This document shows positions 26,479-36,460 of a stretch of DNA of 64,000 bases, piece by piece (the first letter of the stretch is position 1; each line of letters begins with the position of its first letter). This stretch comes from Flavobacteriales bacterium. Its GTDB lineage: Bacteria; Bacteroidota; Bacteroidia; Flavobacteriales_E; Vicingaceae. Where the stretch lies: the NCBI GenBank assembly GCA_020635815.1, contig JACJZB010000001.1, positions 654,674 through 718,673 of the forward strand. The letters are read 5' to 3'. Made by a program: the position numbers and the translations under genes. Below the pieces are notes generated by a model. It was given only the letters and a program-made list of their open reading frames with translations, was not told where the DNA came from and made no database searches.

Positions 26479-26571
26479 GCTTTTAGCATAAAACAGTTTT
26501 AAAACTATTTCATAGCAAGCGTGTCATTTTTATTTTTAGAATATAACACTATCAGAGATAGTAAAAATAGT

Positions 26572-26596
26572 AGTCACTCGGCGTATCCGAGCGACT
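26572..26596. repeat. AGTC-CTCGG hairpin before the patatin gene stop
   Basis: AGTCACTCGG and CCGAGCGACT pair, apart from one mismatch, around a CGTAT loop. An ACTATC-AGA-GATAGT hairpin lies just upstream. It is located 20 bp beyond the stop codon of the minus-strand patatin-like gene and may serve as its 3' end structure. Confidence 0.6.
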
Positions 26597-26615
26597 GTTA
26601 TTGAATACTTAACAG

Positions 26616-28841
26616 CTACTCGGCTAATAACTCAGTAAGTCTAACAATCGATTTTTGATTGTTTTTCGAGTGAATTGAATTTAAAACATTGGTTTTTTCT
26701 TTTTTAGTTAAGTGCCAACTTAACGATATTTGGTTGTTGTTACTTTCTAGCTCAAAATCAATTACATCAATAGGGTGAGATAAATCTGCACTCAAATATT
26801 GAAGCATATCATCCAAATTATAATCTTGAATTTGAAACAAGTTGCCATACAAACTACCCAGCGGGCTGTTAGCTGACTCAATGATTGATTTTAAAGGATT
26901 GTTTTCAATTAACTTGTCTTTTGATTTATCACGAATAGTAATAATTATAACACCACTTGTATTTTCATTAATCCAATTTTTAAAAGTGTGAATGTGTTTA
27001 AAAGTAGATAAAGCACCAAAATTATCACGCATTCCCGCATCTAACACATCAATTTGAGGTTCAGATGGTAAGGTAACATTAGGCATAATATAAGGGAAAG
27101 TGGCACTCATTCGAATAGCACTAGAAAATTTCAAATTATCGGCTCCTTGGTTTTTAAATAATCTAGAAAATTCAATGTTTTCAGCTATAGGTTGGCTAAA
27201 TGTGTTGTTATTTGGATTATTGTTGCTTAGGTAAGAAATAGGTTGAGCAGCAATTAACAATCTTCTACCGTCATTAACAATTGTAGGGCTAAAAATCATA
27301 ATTGGAATTTGAGCATTCGCTTCTGGAGTGTTATAGTCGATTAGTTTTTTATCAAACATGCCTTCAATATTAACTAAAAGCTGTTTCTCAAAAGCATAAC
27401 CTCTGTCTTTAATATATTCATTACCATCATACATATACTTTTTTGTTCGGATAAAAAAATCATTTGTAGCCATATAAAAGGCTATTGGATTTAATAAATC
27501 CTTAGCCATATTGTTGGTATAACTACGGTCGGTAATTTGTGGCGTTAACTTTTTTTCTTGGTTTAAAAGCTGTAATTCTCTATAATAGGCCGCACCAATC
27601 ATTCCTCCTGAAGAACCAGTAATTAAGTGTGTTTGATTAAATAGTTTTTCGTTGAAAATACTATCTAATTGCTGTAAGGTAAAAAATGTCCAGAGCGAAG
27701 CTCTTGAACCACCTCCACTAGTGTTGATATAGATTAGCTTCGGTTTAGGAGTGTGGTTATTTCTTTTTTTCCAATTTTCTAAAATTTTAATTTCATGATT
27801 AACATCTGAATTAAAATTAGTGTTGTTGTTTTTTAAGTTATTGATTGTTTTTTTAGAATAATCAGCTTTTGAGGTATTGTAATTTAAACCGTAAGCCATA
27901 TTGGTGTAGCTAAAGGTTTGGTATTTTGATAAAAGATTAATTACAATAAACAATGCAAGGAAAGCAAACCTGGTCCAACCTTGTAGCCATGTATGCATCG
28001 CACTAAATAGTATTAAAATTGTGGTAAAAAATAAAACGACGCTAGCTCCTGCAGGAATGATAAATATGGAGTTTTCACTTAAAAAGCCTAAGCCAATAAG
28101 AGTTAAAAATACCGTGATTTCAAATATAGAGGCATTGATTTTATTCTGTTTAAAAATAGACTTTAACATTTCTGTGTCATAATGAGAAATATCTCTAGCA
28201 GCTCGTGTTTTAAATGGGTTGTGTAAATAATATTCTACATGCCATTTTTTTGTTTTTTTAAAGAAACTAAACCAACCCTTTTCTTTTAAGAGAAAGGAGT
28301 TGACATTGTGGTTCTCATTATCTTCTTTAATTCCTAGAATTTTAAAAATGTTTTTATTTGTGGAGAAAAAGTAGGTTAACGAGAAAAATACAAAGGAAGA
28401 GTAACCTCCAACTAAACCAATCAAATATAATCCAATTTCTGAGTTTGAATACAATTCTTTAGTGTGAAGAAAATAGGCTATTTTAAAGCTATAATAAATG
28501 ATAAACAATAAGGGGAGTAATGAGTTGTTGATGCAATATTTTAAAAAAGGATATTTTAATGTAGCTATAAACGGAAATTTGTTACTATTAATAACATAGC
28601 CAGTGATGTTAAATGCCATTACAAAGCCTCCAACAGAAAAACCCATTATAAAGTATGACCAAAAGCTTACTTCGTTAAGGTATTCAGGAGCAAGAAATAA
28701 ATAGGGGATGCCGTATTTTACAAATAGATTTTCTCCAACGATACCAAAGAGAATAACCCAAAAAAGTAAAACAAAATGATTTCTTTTAAGACTAATTAAA
28801 AAAAGTTGGGTTGGTAAAAAGTAAAATAATTTTCTAAACAT
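26616..28841 (-). CDS. patatin-like phospholipase with N-terminal membrane domain
   Basis: 741 residues from the ATG at 28841; a TTG three codons upstream is the alternative. About eight membrane segments lie in residues 15-320. The soluble C-terminal domain carries the patatin elements: oxyanion loop NTSGGGSRASLW near 370-381, nucleophile elbow ITGSSGGMIGAAYY near 403-416 (GxSxG), and the dyad Asp in VLDAGMRDNFGALS near 615, where DAG replaces the more usual DGG. It probably hydrolyses lipid acyl chains at the membrane. A TATATTTG box at 28852-28859 lies 10 nt before the ATG. Confidence 0.85.
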   Translation of the reverse strand: MFRKLFYFLPTQLFLISLKRNHFVLLFWVILFGIVGENLFVKYGIPYLFLAPEYLNEVSFWSYFIMGFSVGGFVMAFNITGYVINSNKFPFIATLKYPFLKYCINNSLLPLLFIIYYSFKIAYFLHTKELYSNSEIGLYLIGLVGGYSSFVFFSLTYFFSTNKNIFKILGIKEDNENHNVNSFLLKEKGWFSFFKKTKKWHVEYYLHNPFKTRAARDISHYDTEMLKSIFKQNKINASIFEITVFLTLIGLGFLSENSIFIIPAGASVVLFFTTILILFSAMHTWLQGWTRFAFLALFIVINLLSKYQTFSYTNMAYGLNYNTSKADYSKKTINNLKNNNTNFNSDVNHEIKILENWKKRNNHTPKPKLIYINTSGGGSRASLWTFFTLQQLDSIFNEKLFNQTHLITGSSGGMIGAAYYRELQLLNQEKKLTPQITDRSYTNNMAKDLLNPIAFYMATNDFFIRTKKYMYDGNEYIKDRGYAFEKQLLVNIEGMFDKKLIDYNTPEANAQIPIMIFSPTIVNDGRRLLIAAQPISYLSNNNPNNNTFSQPIAENIEFSRLFKNQGADNLKFSSAIRMSATFPYIMPNVTLPSEPQIDVLDAGMRDNFGALSTFKHIHTFKNWINENTSGVIIITIRDKSKDKLIENNPLKSIIESANSPLGSLYGNLFQIQDYNLDDMLQYLSADLSHPIDVIDFELESNNNQISLSWHLTKKEKTNVLNSIHSKNNQKSIVRLTELLAE

Positions 28842-28918
28842 TATAAACAATCAAATATAGCTTGGTATTCAACTAACTATAAATACGAGATTAGTGTATA
28901 TATGTTTAGGAATAAGAC

Positions 28919-31900
28919 CTATTTTTTAAATTTTTCAAACACTTTTTCCAAGCCGTCTATTAAATTTTTAAGCACATCGAAATACAGTGTGATACTTAAA
29001 ACGATAGACATCAACCATATTACGGCAATATTTACCCAAAAAGTATCGATATATGTACCAAATATTTTCTTTTCAGGAGCATAAAAATGAGCTCTAAAAT
29101 CTTCAGGGCTTAAGTATATTGGGTCAGCCTTTTGTATTAAATGATTGTCTAACTCAATTATTTTATTCATTTCATTTTTATCCTTCACAAAGTCAGATAA
29201 AGCATCATTTGTGTATCTATCTTTCATTTCAATAAACAAATCTCTAGCTTCTTTATCTTTATTTAGCTTAGAGGCTAATTTATCTCTACTATTGTTAGCA
29301 TTTTTATACAGTTGAAGATAATGGTTGTTTAGTTCTAAGAAATAGTTTTTAGCATTGGTAAAAACAGTCTCATTTACTTTGTCGATATACAGTTTATCTA
29401 CATCAGAAAACTTAATCTTTGTGTTGTTTTTAATCTCTTTACTTATCTCATTCCTAAGTAATTCAAAGTTGTTTACAATTTCTTCTTTTTTAGACTCATC
29501 TTTAAGGTAATTCTGAGAACTACTTAGCTTCTCTCTTAATTTAGCTAACCAAAAATTCTTTTTAAACTCAACAACTTTTAATTCTTTATCTAGTTTGTAA
29601 AACTGTTTTTCAAATTTATTGTCTTTAAACTGATGAACAGCCAAGGCTTCATAAGCCCATCTGGAAGTCATTACTTCACCCACTACAGGCACTTTATCTT
29701 GAAGTGTAATTGATGGGTTTAGTTTATCAAATTTTACAATTACACCACTTAAAAGTAATTGCGGAATAACTAAGAAAGGAATTAAAATGTAAATTGTTAC
29801 AGCTGAATTAAAACTTGCAGAAATGTTTAATCCTAACATATTTGCAAAGCAAGCTGTAGAGAATAAAACTAGCCAATAAGCCATGTTCATTCCATCAATT
29901 CCTAAAATACTATTACCAATAATAATAAATGTAAAGGTTTGTATTGCTGATATGGCAAACATGATGGATATTTTAGAACATAAGTAAGACCCTTTACTCA
30001 GGTTCAAAAACTTTTCTCTTTTTCTTATTTTTTGGTCTCGAATAATTTCTTCTGCACTTACCGTTAAGCCTACAAACAGAGCTACAATTACCGACATAAA
30101 TATATAAGCTGGTAAGTTTTCATTTTCTCTAAAAATATAGCCCAATTCATTATTAGAATCTGCATTGAAATAACGAACTAAAAATGATAATATAAACGCT
30201 AAAACAGGAGCTTCTAAAAAGTTAATAAGCATATATTGCTTATTTGTTAATTTAGATAATACATCTCTAACTATAAAAACCTTAAACTGTTTTAATTTGT
30301 TAGGAATACTAAATGTAATGTTTGGAGCTGTGGTTAAACGTTTAAAGGTAGAAGTACTTTTTTCTATTTTATCTAAATAAAATTGATACCATTCTTGTGG
30401 CGATATTTTTCTATTTAGGGTAGGGTTTCCGTATTCATCAACAACCCTCGATTCTATAATGTTAAAAATTTGTTCAGAGTTTACGTTACCACATGAAACA
30501 CATTCACTTTCGTTACTGTTTACATGATTTACTAACTCTTTAAAGTAAATAACTGCATCAACAGGGTTTCCGTTGTAAATAGGATAACCACCAGTATCTA
30601 AAATTAATAAATTGTCAAACATCTTAAAGATGTCAGACGATGGTTGGTGAATTACGACAAAAACTAACTTTCCTTTTAAGGCTAGCTCTTTCAGTAAATC
30701 CATTATATTTTCAGAATCTCTTGAAGATAAACCTGAGGTAGGCTCATCAACAAAAAGAACAGCAGGTTCTCTAATTAACTCTAATGCTATATTTAATCTC
30801 TTTCGTTGTCCACCACTAATGGTTTTTTCCATTGGGCTACCAACTTTTAAATCTTTAGCTTCAAGTAAGCCAATACTCAATAAAACATCTAAAACGCGTT
30901 TAGTAATTTGTGCTTCGTTTAAGTTGTCGAAACACAATTTTGCATTGTAAAAAAGGTTTTGAAATACCGTTAACTCCTCAATTAGCAAATCATCTTGAGA
31001 AACATATCCAATTACACCTTCAATTTTATCGGGCTCATGGTGAATGTCGATTCCATTAATGGTTATTTGTCCAGTTGTAGGAATGTATGTTCCATTCAAT
31101 AAGTTTAATAGTGTTGATTTTCCAGCCCCACTGGCCCCCATAATACCAACCATGTGTCCAGATTCTTCAGAGAAACTAAAATGGTGCATCCCATAATTTC
31201 CACCTTTAAACTTGTAAGTTAATCCATCAACGTTAAATACAATTTTTTCTGCGTTATCGTCTTTAAAATAAGAACTGATAATATCGCTATAGTAAATAGG
31301 TTGTACTCTCGAACTTCTGATAGAAGAACCTTGACTTAATATGTGTGAACGAGTTTTATTGATTAAAATTCCGTTCATATAAAGTTCAGAATCTCCGTAG
31401 TAGCGAACAAAGAATAAGTTAACAGTTTCAATTTTTAAAACTCTTAACTCACCATTAATTCCTTCTGAGTAAATGTGTTTACTTTCTTTTAGTTCATTTT
31501 CTTTTTTATTATTAATGACTAAAACGCTAGGGGAATCAAATTTTTCGTCAATTGATTTTTTGGTAAAATCTAAACAATGATTAAATTCTTCTGGGGGAAT
31601 ATTAAAGGTTTCAGATACAGTGTTTACGAATTCTAATTCTTGTTCAGAAGGATGGTTATTTGCATAAATAAATTCGATTAATCGAATTAATACAATAATC
31701 TTTTGCTTTTGAGCAAGTTCTTCATTTATCTGAGTACAGATTAAAAGTACTTTAACAGAGTTTACCGAAGTTCTCTTTTTTCTTTTAGAACCTTCAGATT
31801 TTTTATTTTTCGCATCAATAAAATCATCATATAGTCTTAAATACTCTTTAACTAATTGTTGGTTTAGTTGTTGTTTTAAGAAAGATTCTACAATTTTTCT

Positions 31901-31978
31901 ACTGTTGTCAGTTAGTTCTTCAGTATCAGAAACAATTGAGAACAATTGCATTAAAGCCTTTAGTATTCTTTCACTCAT
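28919..31978 (-). CDS. ABCG-type half transporter with N-terminal helical domain and long coiled insertion
   Basis: 1019 residues. An all-helical N-terminal ~140 residues resembles TerB-like domains. An FHA-like beta region at about 160-230 (ELYMNGILINKTRSHIL) precedes the ATPase: Walker A MGASGAGKSTLLNLLNG near 285, Q-loop YVSQDDLL, signature TISGGQRKRLNIALEL near 390 and Walker B VLFVDEPTSGLSSRDS. A CVSCGN knuckle lies in the linker. Membrane segments run from about 590 to 770. A ~170-residue, Lys/Glu/Asp-rich helical segment then intervenes before the final membrane helix (WVNIAVIWLMSIVLSITLYF). It overlaps no neighbour and is followed by two secreted unknowns upstream. Substrate unknown. 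Confidence 0.88.
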   Translation of the reverse strand: MSERILKALMQLFSIVSDTEELTDNSRKIVESFLKQQLNQQLVKEYLRLYDDFIDAKNKKSEGSKRKKRTSVNSVKVLLICTQINEELAQKQKIIVLIRLIEFIYANNHPSEQELEFVNTVSETFNIPPEEFNHCLDFTKKSIDEKFDSPSVLVINNKKENELKESKHIYSEGINGELRVLKIETVNLFFVRYYGDSELYMNGILINKTRSHILSQGSSIRSSRVQPIYYSDIISSYFKDDNAEKIVFNVDGLTYKFKGGNYGMHHFSFSEESGHMVGIMGASGAGKSTLLNLLNGTYIPTTGQITINGIDIHHEPDKIEGVIGYVSQDDLLIEELTVFQNLFYNAKLCFDNLNEAQITKRVLDVLLSIGLLEAKDLKVGSPMEKTISGGQRKRLNIALELIREPAVLFVDEPTSGLSSRDSENIMDLLKELALKGKLVFVVIHQPSSDIFKMFDNLLILDTGGYPIYNGNPVDAVIYFKELVNHVNSNESECVSCGNVNSEQIFNIIESRVVDEYGNPTLNRKISPQEWYQFYLDKIEKSTSTFKRLTTAPNITFSIPNKLKQFKVFIVRDVLSKLTNKQYMLINFLEAPVLAFILSFLVRYFNADSNNELGYIFRENENLPAYIFMSVIVALFVGLTVSAEEIIRDQKIRKREKFLNLSKGSYLCSKISIMFAISAIQTFTFIIIGNSILGIDGMNMAYWLVLFSTACFANMLGLNISASFNSAVTIYILIPFLVIPQLLLSGVIVKFDKLNPSITLQDKVPVVGEVMTSRWAYEALAVHQFKDNKFEKQFYKLDKELKVVEFKKNFWLAKLREKLSSSQNYLKDESKKEEIVNNFELLRNEISKEIKNNTKIKFSDVDKLYIDKVNETVFTNAKNYFLELNNHYLQLYKNANNSRDKLASKLNKDKEARDLFIEMKDRYTNDALSDFVKDKNEMNKIIELDNHLIQKADPIYLSPEDFRAHFYAPEKKIFGTYIDTFWVNIAVIWLMSIVLSITLYFDVLKNLIDGLEKVFEKFKK

Positions 31979-32062
31979 AGTTTAATTCGCTATTTCGAAG
32001 TTAAGATACAAAAAAAGGCATTATTTATACAAACAATGCCTCTTAAAAGTTTGATATTTTTA

Positions 32063-32488
32063 TTATTGCTTAAAGCCTACCAGTAAAACAGCACATCCTG
32101 AGGCTGAATTATTTGGATCTAACTGAGCTTCAATAATACAGTCGATGGTATTAGTTATTTTAAAATCCCAGTAAGGAGCATTTGCATAATCTTTGTTTGT
32201 GAACAATAAGTTTCTTTCTTGGTCATATACAGAAAATAATAAGTTTCCGTCAGTAAGACCACTACAAGCTGCAAACCTATATTTACTATTACCGTATAAA
32301 GTCATGTTAAATTCAGCAATTTCATCATCTAATAATAATGATCTATAATCTTGACCATCAGAAATAAATCCATTTGTTAAATGGCTATCACATAAAGTTG
32401 CAATCGTATCGCATTGAGCAAATGAAGATTTAAAAGAAACTAATCCGATTACGAGTATAAATATTTTGAAAAATTGACGTGTTTTCAT
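32063..32488 (-). CDS. secreted protein of unknown function
   Basis: 141 residues. Signal peptide MKTRQFFKIFILVIGLVSF, cleaved around the Ala of SFAQ near residue 25. The mature part is beta-rich with Cys at positions near 26, 33, 74, 112 and 128 (CDTIATLC, RFAACSGL, TIDCIIEAQ, SGCAVLLVGF), possibly disulphide-bonded. No family recognised. It lies 26 bp downstream of the lipoprotein gene and 84 bp upstream of the ABCG gene, all on the minus strand, so the three could be one transcript. Confidence 0.7.
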   Translation of the reverse strand: MKTRQFFKIFILVIGLVSFKSSFAQCDTIATLCDSHLTNGFISDGQDYRSLLLDDEIAEFNMTLYGNSKYRFAACSGLTDGNLLFSVYDQERNLLFTNKDYANAPYWDFKITNTIDCIIEAQLDPNNSASGCAVLLVGFKQ

Positions 32489-32514
32489 GTTGTGTGTTTT
32501 TCTTTTAAAATGAA

Positions 32515-33423
32515 TTAGTTAATTAGTTCTGATCTAATTTCTAATGTTTTAGCAGTAATTGCTTTTAATTGATCGTTAGTAAATTTAACTTCTGTAGTAC
32601 TATTTATTGTTGTTGTTTTATTTTGAGCATCAACAGTTGGCTTAACATACGTGTAAGTAATTTCTATTGCAGCAAATAAATCATCCAATTCTATTAGTTG
32701 GTCAACTAAAGATGTAAATTCAGGTTTGCTGTAAAAAGGAGTTAACAATTTTATTAAGTTACTTAATGTCGCTTTTTGTTCTCCAATTCTTTTTATTACA
32801 TCTTCACTTCCTGTCATCTCAGCAGCATTGGTTGCAAAATATAAACTTTCTATCCATCCACCAGCTAAAATTAAACCTCCAACATCATTTTGTTGATTGT
32901 TCTTAAGATATCTATCACTCGATTTATATGCGTCAGAAACTAACACTAAAAGCGAATCCTGATTTCCAATGTTTTTTTCAAACCTTGAAACTAATTCCAT
33001 ATCAAAAGCACTACTTACCCCTAAATCATCTCCAATAGATTTTATAGCAGTTAAATAAGAAATTGCATCTTGAGTTTGCTCATATAAAGTAACATAACCT
33101 AAATCAGCACCAAAAACACCTAAGTTTATAGCCTTTTTAAAATTTGTAGAATACTTTGTTACATTCGAAGGAACATTAAGCATGGCTTTATTGTAGTTTG
33201 TTCCTGAATTTTTAATTAATGCTGCTGTTTGGATAGGTGAAGGGATACTAAATACTTTACCATCAATTTCCATTAATTGATTTTGGTTAGGAGAAGTTTC
33301 TTCTTCTTGTGTAGTTTCTACTTCTTCATGAGAAGCTTCATCGGTACCACATCCAAAAGAGAATGCTGCTATTGTTGAAAAAACAATGAATTGATTTCTT
33401 AAATTAAAATAATTTTTACTCAT
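32515..33423 (-). CDS. lipoprotein of unknown function
   Basis: 302 residues. The N-terminal FSTIAAFSFGCGTDEA gives a lipobox with lipidated Cys near residue 25, followed by an acidic linker EEVETTQEEETSPNQ. The rest is largely helical (TAALIKNSGTNYNKAML, FGADLGYVTLYEQTQDA, VGGLILAGGWIESLYFATN near 200). No catalytic motif is seen. I have the impression of a conserved Bacteroidota lipoprotein family without an assigned role. It is next to the ABCG transporter and a secreted protein, which suggests an envelope function. Confidence 0.7.
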   Translation of the reverse strand: MSKNYFNLRNQFIVFSTIAAFSFGCGTDEASHEEVETTQEEETSPNQNQLMEIDGKVFSIPSPIQTAALIKNSGTNYNKAMLNVPSNVTKYSTNFKKAINLGVFGADLGYVTLYEQTQDAISYLTAIKSIGDDLGVSSAFDMELVSRFEKNIGNQDSLLVLVSDAYKSSDRYLKNNQQNDVGGLILAGGWIESLYFATNAAEMTGSEDVIKRIGEQKATLSNLIKLLTPFYSKPEFTSLVDQLIELDDLFAAIEITYTYVKPTVDAQNKTTTINSTTEVKFTNDQLKAITAKTLEIRSELIN

Positions 33424-33520
33424 TATTGTGTTTTTAGAAATGATTTTAGTTATTGCAAATAAACAAAAAAATCTTTAATAGTAAAGTATAATTTGTTCGA
33501 TTAATTAACAGATTTAATGG

Positions 33521-35305
33521 TTAATCATTAAATATTTTTGTATGAAACATAAAATACCTTAATACAATAAAGGATACAACAGCAATACTTATGTTTATTA
33601 AGGCATAATAATATTCCTGAAAAATTAATTTTCCAATAAAAAACAAGGTAGAGTAGGTAAGGGATACAGCACTTATCCAGCATAATATAAGCACAGGTAT
33701 TTGTGACTTTGTTTTAGGAATAGCCAATTTTTCACGGATACTATTCCACGCTCCTTGTGGTTCAACTTGTAGATAGAATTTTTTTAATGTTTCTTCTTGC
33801 TCTGGCTTGGTTAAAAATGTAACTAAAATCCAAACGATTGTTGTAAATAAAGTAGTTGTTAATAATATTCCTTCGTTTTCTATGAAGGTATTTCCTGTAT
33901 TGCTTTCGAAAAGAGGTGCGAGAACAAATTTACTGATGGTGTACCCAATTATTGGAGCTATTGTTGCTGAAATTTCACTCCATACATTTATACGGCTCCA
34001 ATACCATCTTAATATTAAAACAGCACCTAAACCTGCTGATGAGGCAATTAAAAAACGAGCAGCACCATCAATCGTATCAATAAATGAAGTGATGATAAGT
34101 GCAATTATCATGATGGAAACGGTTGCAATTCTTCCTATGAGTACTAATTTCTTTTGAGTACTCTCAACCGAAGAATCTTTCTCTTTGTATAAATCATTTG
34201 TAATATAACTCGCACCCCAATTAAGTTGAGTTGAAATTGTACTCATGTAAGCACCTAGAAATGCGGTGAAAATCAGTCCCCTAAAACCTGTTGGCATAAA
34301 ATCTCGCATAGCAAAAACAAAGCCATTACCTGCTTCATTTATTGGTAAATCAGGGTAAATAACTAATGCACACAAACCAACAATAATCCATGGCCAAGGG
34401 CGTAACGCATAATGAGCTATTTGAAAAAATAAAGTAGCAAACACAGCGTGTTTTTCATTTTTAGTACTCATCATTCTTTGCGAAATATAACCACCTCCGC
34501 CTGGCTCGTTTCCTGGGTACCAACTTGCCCACCATTGAATGGCAACAAAAGAAAAGAAAGCTCCAATAGTTAACCCAAAAGTTCCAATATCACTTTTTGC
34601 ACCGTTTATATTGGGGAAAAAATCAAATCGCCATTCTGGAAGTTTCGCTTTTAGCCCAACAATACCGCCAACTTGTTCAGAGTTTAACATAATTACAGCT
34701 AAAATTACGCAACCAGTCATTGCCAATATAAATTGTACAGCATCGGTAATTGCAACACCCAATAAGCCTGATAATGATGAATAAATAGCAATAAGTACCA
34801 TTAAAACAGCAATATAAATAAAGGCTGTTTGGTAATCGATATCTAAAAATATCATCAAGATTTTAATCATAGCAGCATTTACCCAGCCAATAATAATGGT
34901 ATTAAAAAATACGCCTAAATACAATGCTTTAAACCTTCTGAAAAATTGAGCAGCTTTACCTGAATATCTTAATTCAATAAACTCTAATTCAGTCAATACA
35001 TTTGCTTTTCGCCACATTTTAGCAAAAAAGAAAGTGGTTAACATTCCTCCAATCAACATGTTCCACCACAACCAATTTCCAGAAACGCCGTTCTTTTTAA
35101 TAACTTCGGCAACCCACAAAGGTGTATCGGCAGCGAAAGTAGTTGCTACCATTGAAATACCAGCAATGTACCATGGAAGGTTTCTGCCTGCCAAGAAAAA
35201 ATCAGTTAATGAGCCACTGGCCTTATCTTTAAACTTTAAACCTATAAATAGAGAAATCAGTAAAAAAGTGATGATAATTATCCAATCAACAATTTCTAAA
35301 ACCAT
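33521..35305 (-). CDS. sodium:solute symporter (SSS family)
   Basis: 594 residues, about 13-14 membrane segments. N-terminal VDWIIIITFLLISLFIGL, then FFLAGRNLPWYIAGISMVATTFAAD is typical of SSS transporters, as are the GxxG-rich LSGLLGVAITDAVQFILAM near 180 and GLIFTAFLGAYMSTISTQLNWG near 345, which carries the Na2-site Ser/Thr residues. The substrate (sugar, amino acid or other) cannot be decided. It stands alone, divergent from the DUF58 gene. Confidence 0.9.
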   Translation of the reverse strand: MVLEIVDWIIIITFLLISLFIGLKFKDKASGSLTDFFLAGRNLPWYIAGISMVATTFAADTPLWVAEVIKKNGVSGNWLWWNMLIGGMLTTFFFAKMWRKANVLTELEFIELRYSGKAAQFFRRFKALYLGVFFNTIIIGWVNAAMIKILMIFLDIDYQTAFIYIAVLMVLIAIYSSLSGLLGVAITDAVQFILAMTGCVILAVIMLNSEQVGGIVGLKAKLPEWRFDFFPNINGAKSDIGTFGLTIGAFFSFVAIQWWASWYPGNEPGGGGYISQRMMSTKNEKHAVFATLFFQIAHYALRPWPWIIVGLCALVIYPDLPINEAGNGFVFAMRDFMPTGFRGLIFTAFLGAYMSTISTQLNWGASYITNDLYKEKDSSVESTQKKLVLIGRIATVSIMIIALIITSFIDTIDGAARFLIASSAGLGAVLILRWYWSRINVWSEISATIAPIIGYTISKFVLAPLFESNTGNTFIENEGILLTTTLFTTIVWILVTFLTKPEQEETLKKFYLQVEPQGAWNSIREKLAIPKTKSQIPVLILCWISAVSLTYSTLFFIGKLIFQEYYYALINISIAVVSFIVLRYFMFHTKIFND

Positions 35306-35432
35306 GTTATGTGAATTTTTTTTTTGAAAAGTACAAAGAATAAATAGGGCTAAATATGAGTTGTTAAAATCGTTTTCAACAATAAATGGTAAATAATTCT
35401 GAAATATTAGTTCTAAGTTCTAAATTTGACTT

Positions 35433-36344
35433 ATGTCGTTTGAAATTGATATTCAGCAAATACAAAAACTAGAAAACTTAGAGTTAATAGCTAAGCAAGT
35501 AGTTGAAGGTTTTATTACTGGGCTTCATAAAAGTCCTTTTCATGGGTTTTCTGTAGAGTTTGCAGAACATCGATTATACAATACAGGAGAATCTACCAAG
35601 CATGTTGATTGGAAACTTTTTGGAAGAACAGATCGATTATTTGTAAAACGATACGAAGAAGAAACCAATTTAAGGTGTCAACTTGTTATTGATGCTTCTT
35701 CTTCGATGTATTTTCCTGAAAATTCATTTAACAAATTGCAATTTTCTATTTATGCAGCAGCAGCTTTAATGAACTTATTAAAGAAACAACGTGATGCTTT
35801 TGGTTTAAGTATTTTTAGTGATGATTTAGATGTGCATACGCCTACAAAATCGAGTACAGTTCATCAAAAACTTATATTAACCGAATTAGAAAAGTTAATT
35901 AATACGCCAAATGTTAATAAAAGTACTTCGGCAGTAAAATCGTTACATACTATTGCTGAAAGTGTTCATAAACGTTCTTTAATAGTTTTGTTTTCTGATA
36001 TGATGGAAAACACAAGTGATACGGATGAGATTTTTGCTGCTTTACAACATTTAAAACATAGAAAACACGAGGTAGTACTTTTTCATACTATTGATAAGGA
36101 TAAAGAATTGGATTTTAATTTTGAAAATAGACCTTATCAGTTTGTAGATATGGAAACAGGAGAGGAGATAAAATTACATCCAAATGAGGTAAAACATAAT
36201 TACATTGAACAAATAAACAAGCAGAAAAAAGTGCTTGAACTTAAGTGTGGGCAGTACGGAATTGATTTTGTTGAAGTAGATATTAAAAACGGATTTCACT
36301 CAGTATTATTGAGTTACCTCATTAAGAGAAAAAAAATGAAATAA
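35433..36344 (+). CDS. DUF58 family protein (VWA-like)
   Basis: 303 residues, soluble. It contains the DUF58 core: SVEFAEHRLYNTGES near residue 40, VDWKLFGRTDRLFVKRYEEE near 58-77 and the MIDAS-like VIDASSSMYF near 87-96 (DxSxS). Such proteins usually sit with MoxR ATPases and act as their partners, but no MoxR gene is beside it. A TAAATTTG box at 35421-35428 is only 4 nt from the ATG, suggesting a leaderless transcript. Confidence 0.88.
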   Translation: MSFEIDIQQIQKLENLELIAKQVVEGFITGLHKSPFHGFSVEFAEHRLYNTGESTKHVDWKLFGRTDRLFVKRYEEETNLRCQLVIDASSSMYFPENSFNKLQFSIYAAAALMNLLKKQRDAFGLSIFSDDLDVHTPTKSSTVHQKLILTELEKLINTPNVNKSTSAVKSLHTIAESVHKRSLIVLFSDMMENTSDTDEIFAALQHLKHRKHEVVLFHTIDKDKELDFNFENRPYQFVDMETGEEIKLHPNEVKHNYIEQINKQKKVLELKCGQYGIDFVEVDIKNGFHSVLLSYLIKRKKMK

Positions 36345-36360
36345 TTTTTTTGAAAAAGTT

Positions 36361-36389
36361 TTGCAGCTTTAAAAATTGAGTTATATTTG
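36361..36389 (+). promoter_or_regulatory. Bacteroidota promoter for tRNA-Asp
   Basis: TTG at 36361-36363 and TATATTTG at 36382-36389, separated by 18 nt, fit the TTG / TAnnTTTG consensus. Transcription would begin near 36396, about 65 nt before the tRNA, leaving a leader to be trimmed. Confidence 0.7.
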
Positions 36390-36460
36390 CAGCCCTTAAC
36401 GAAGGAAACGATATTTAAAATATTTCTTGAAACTAATCATAACATTACTATTAATAGTAA

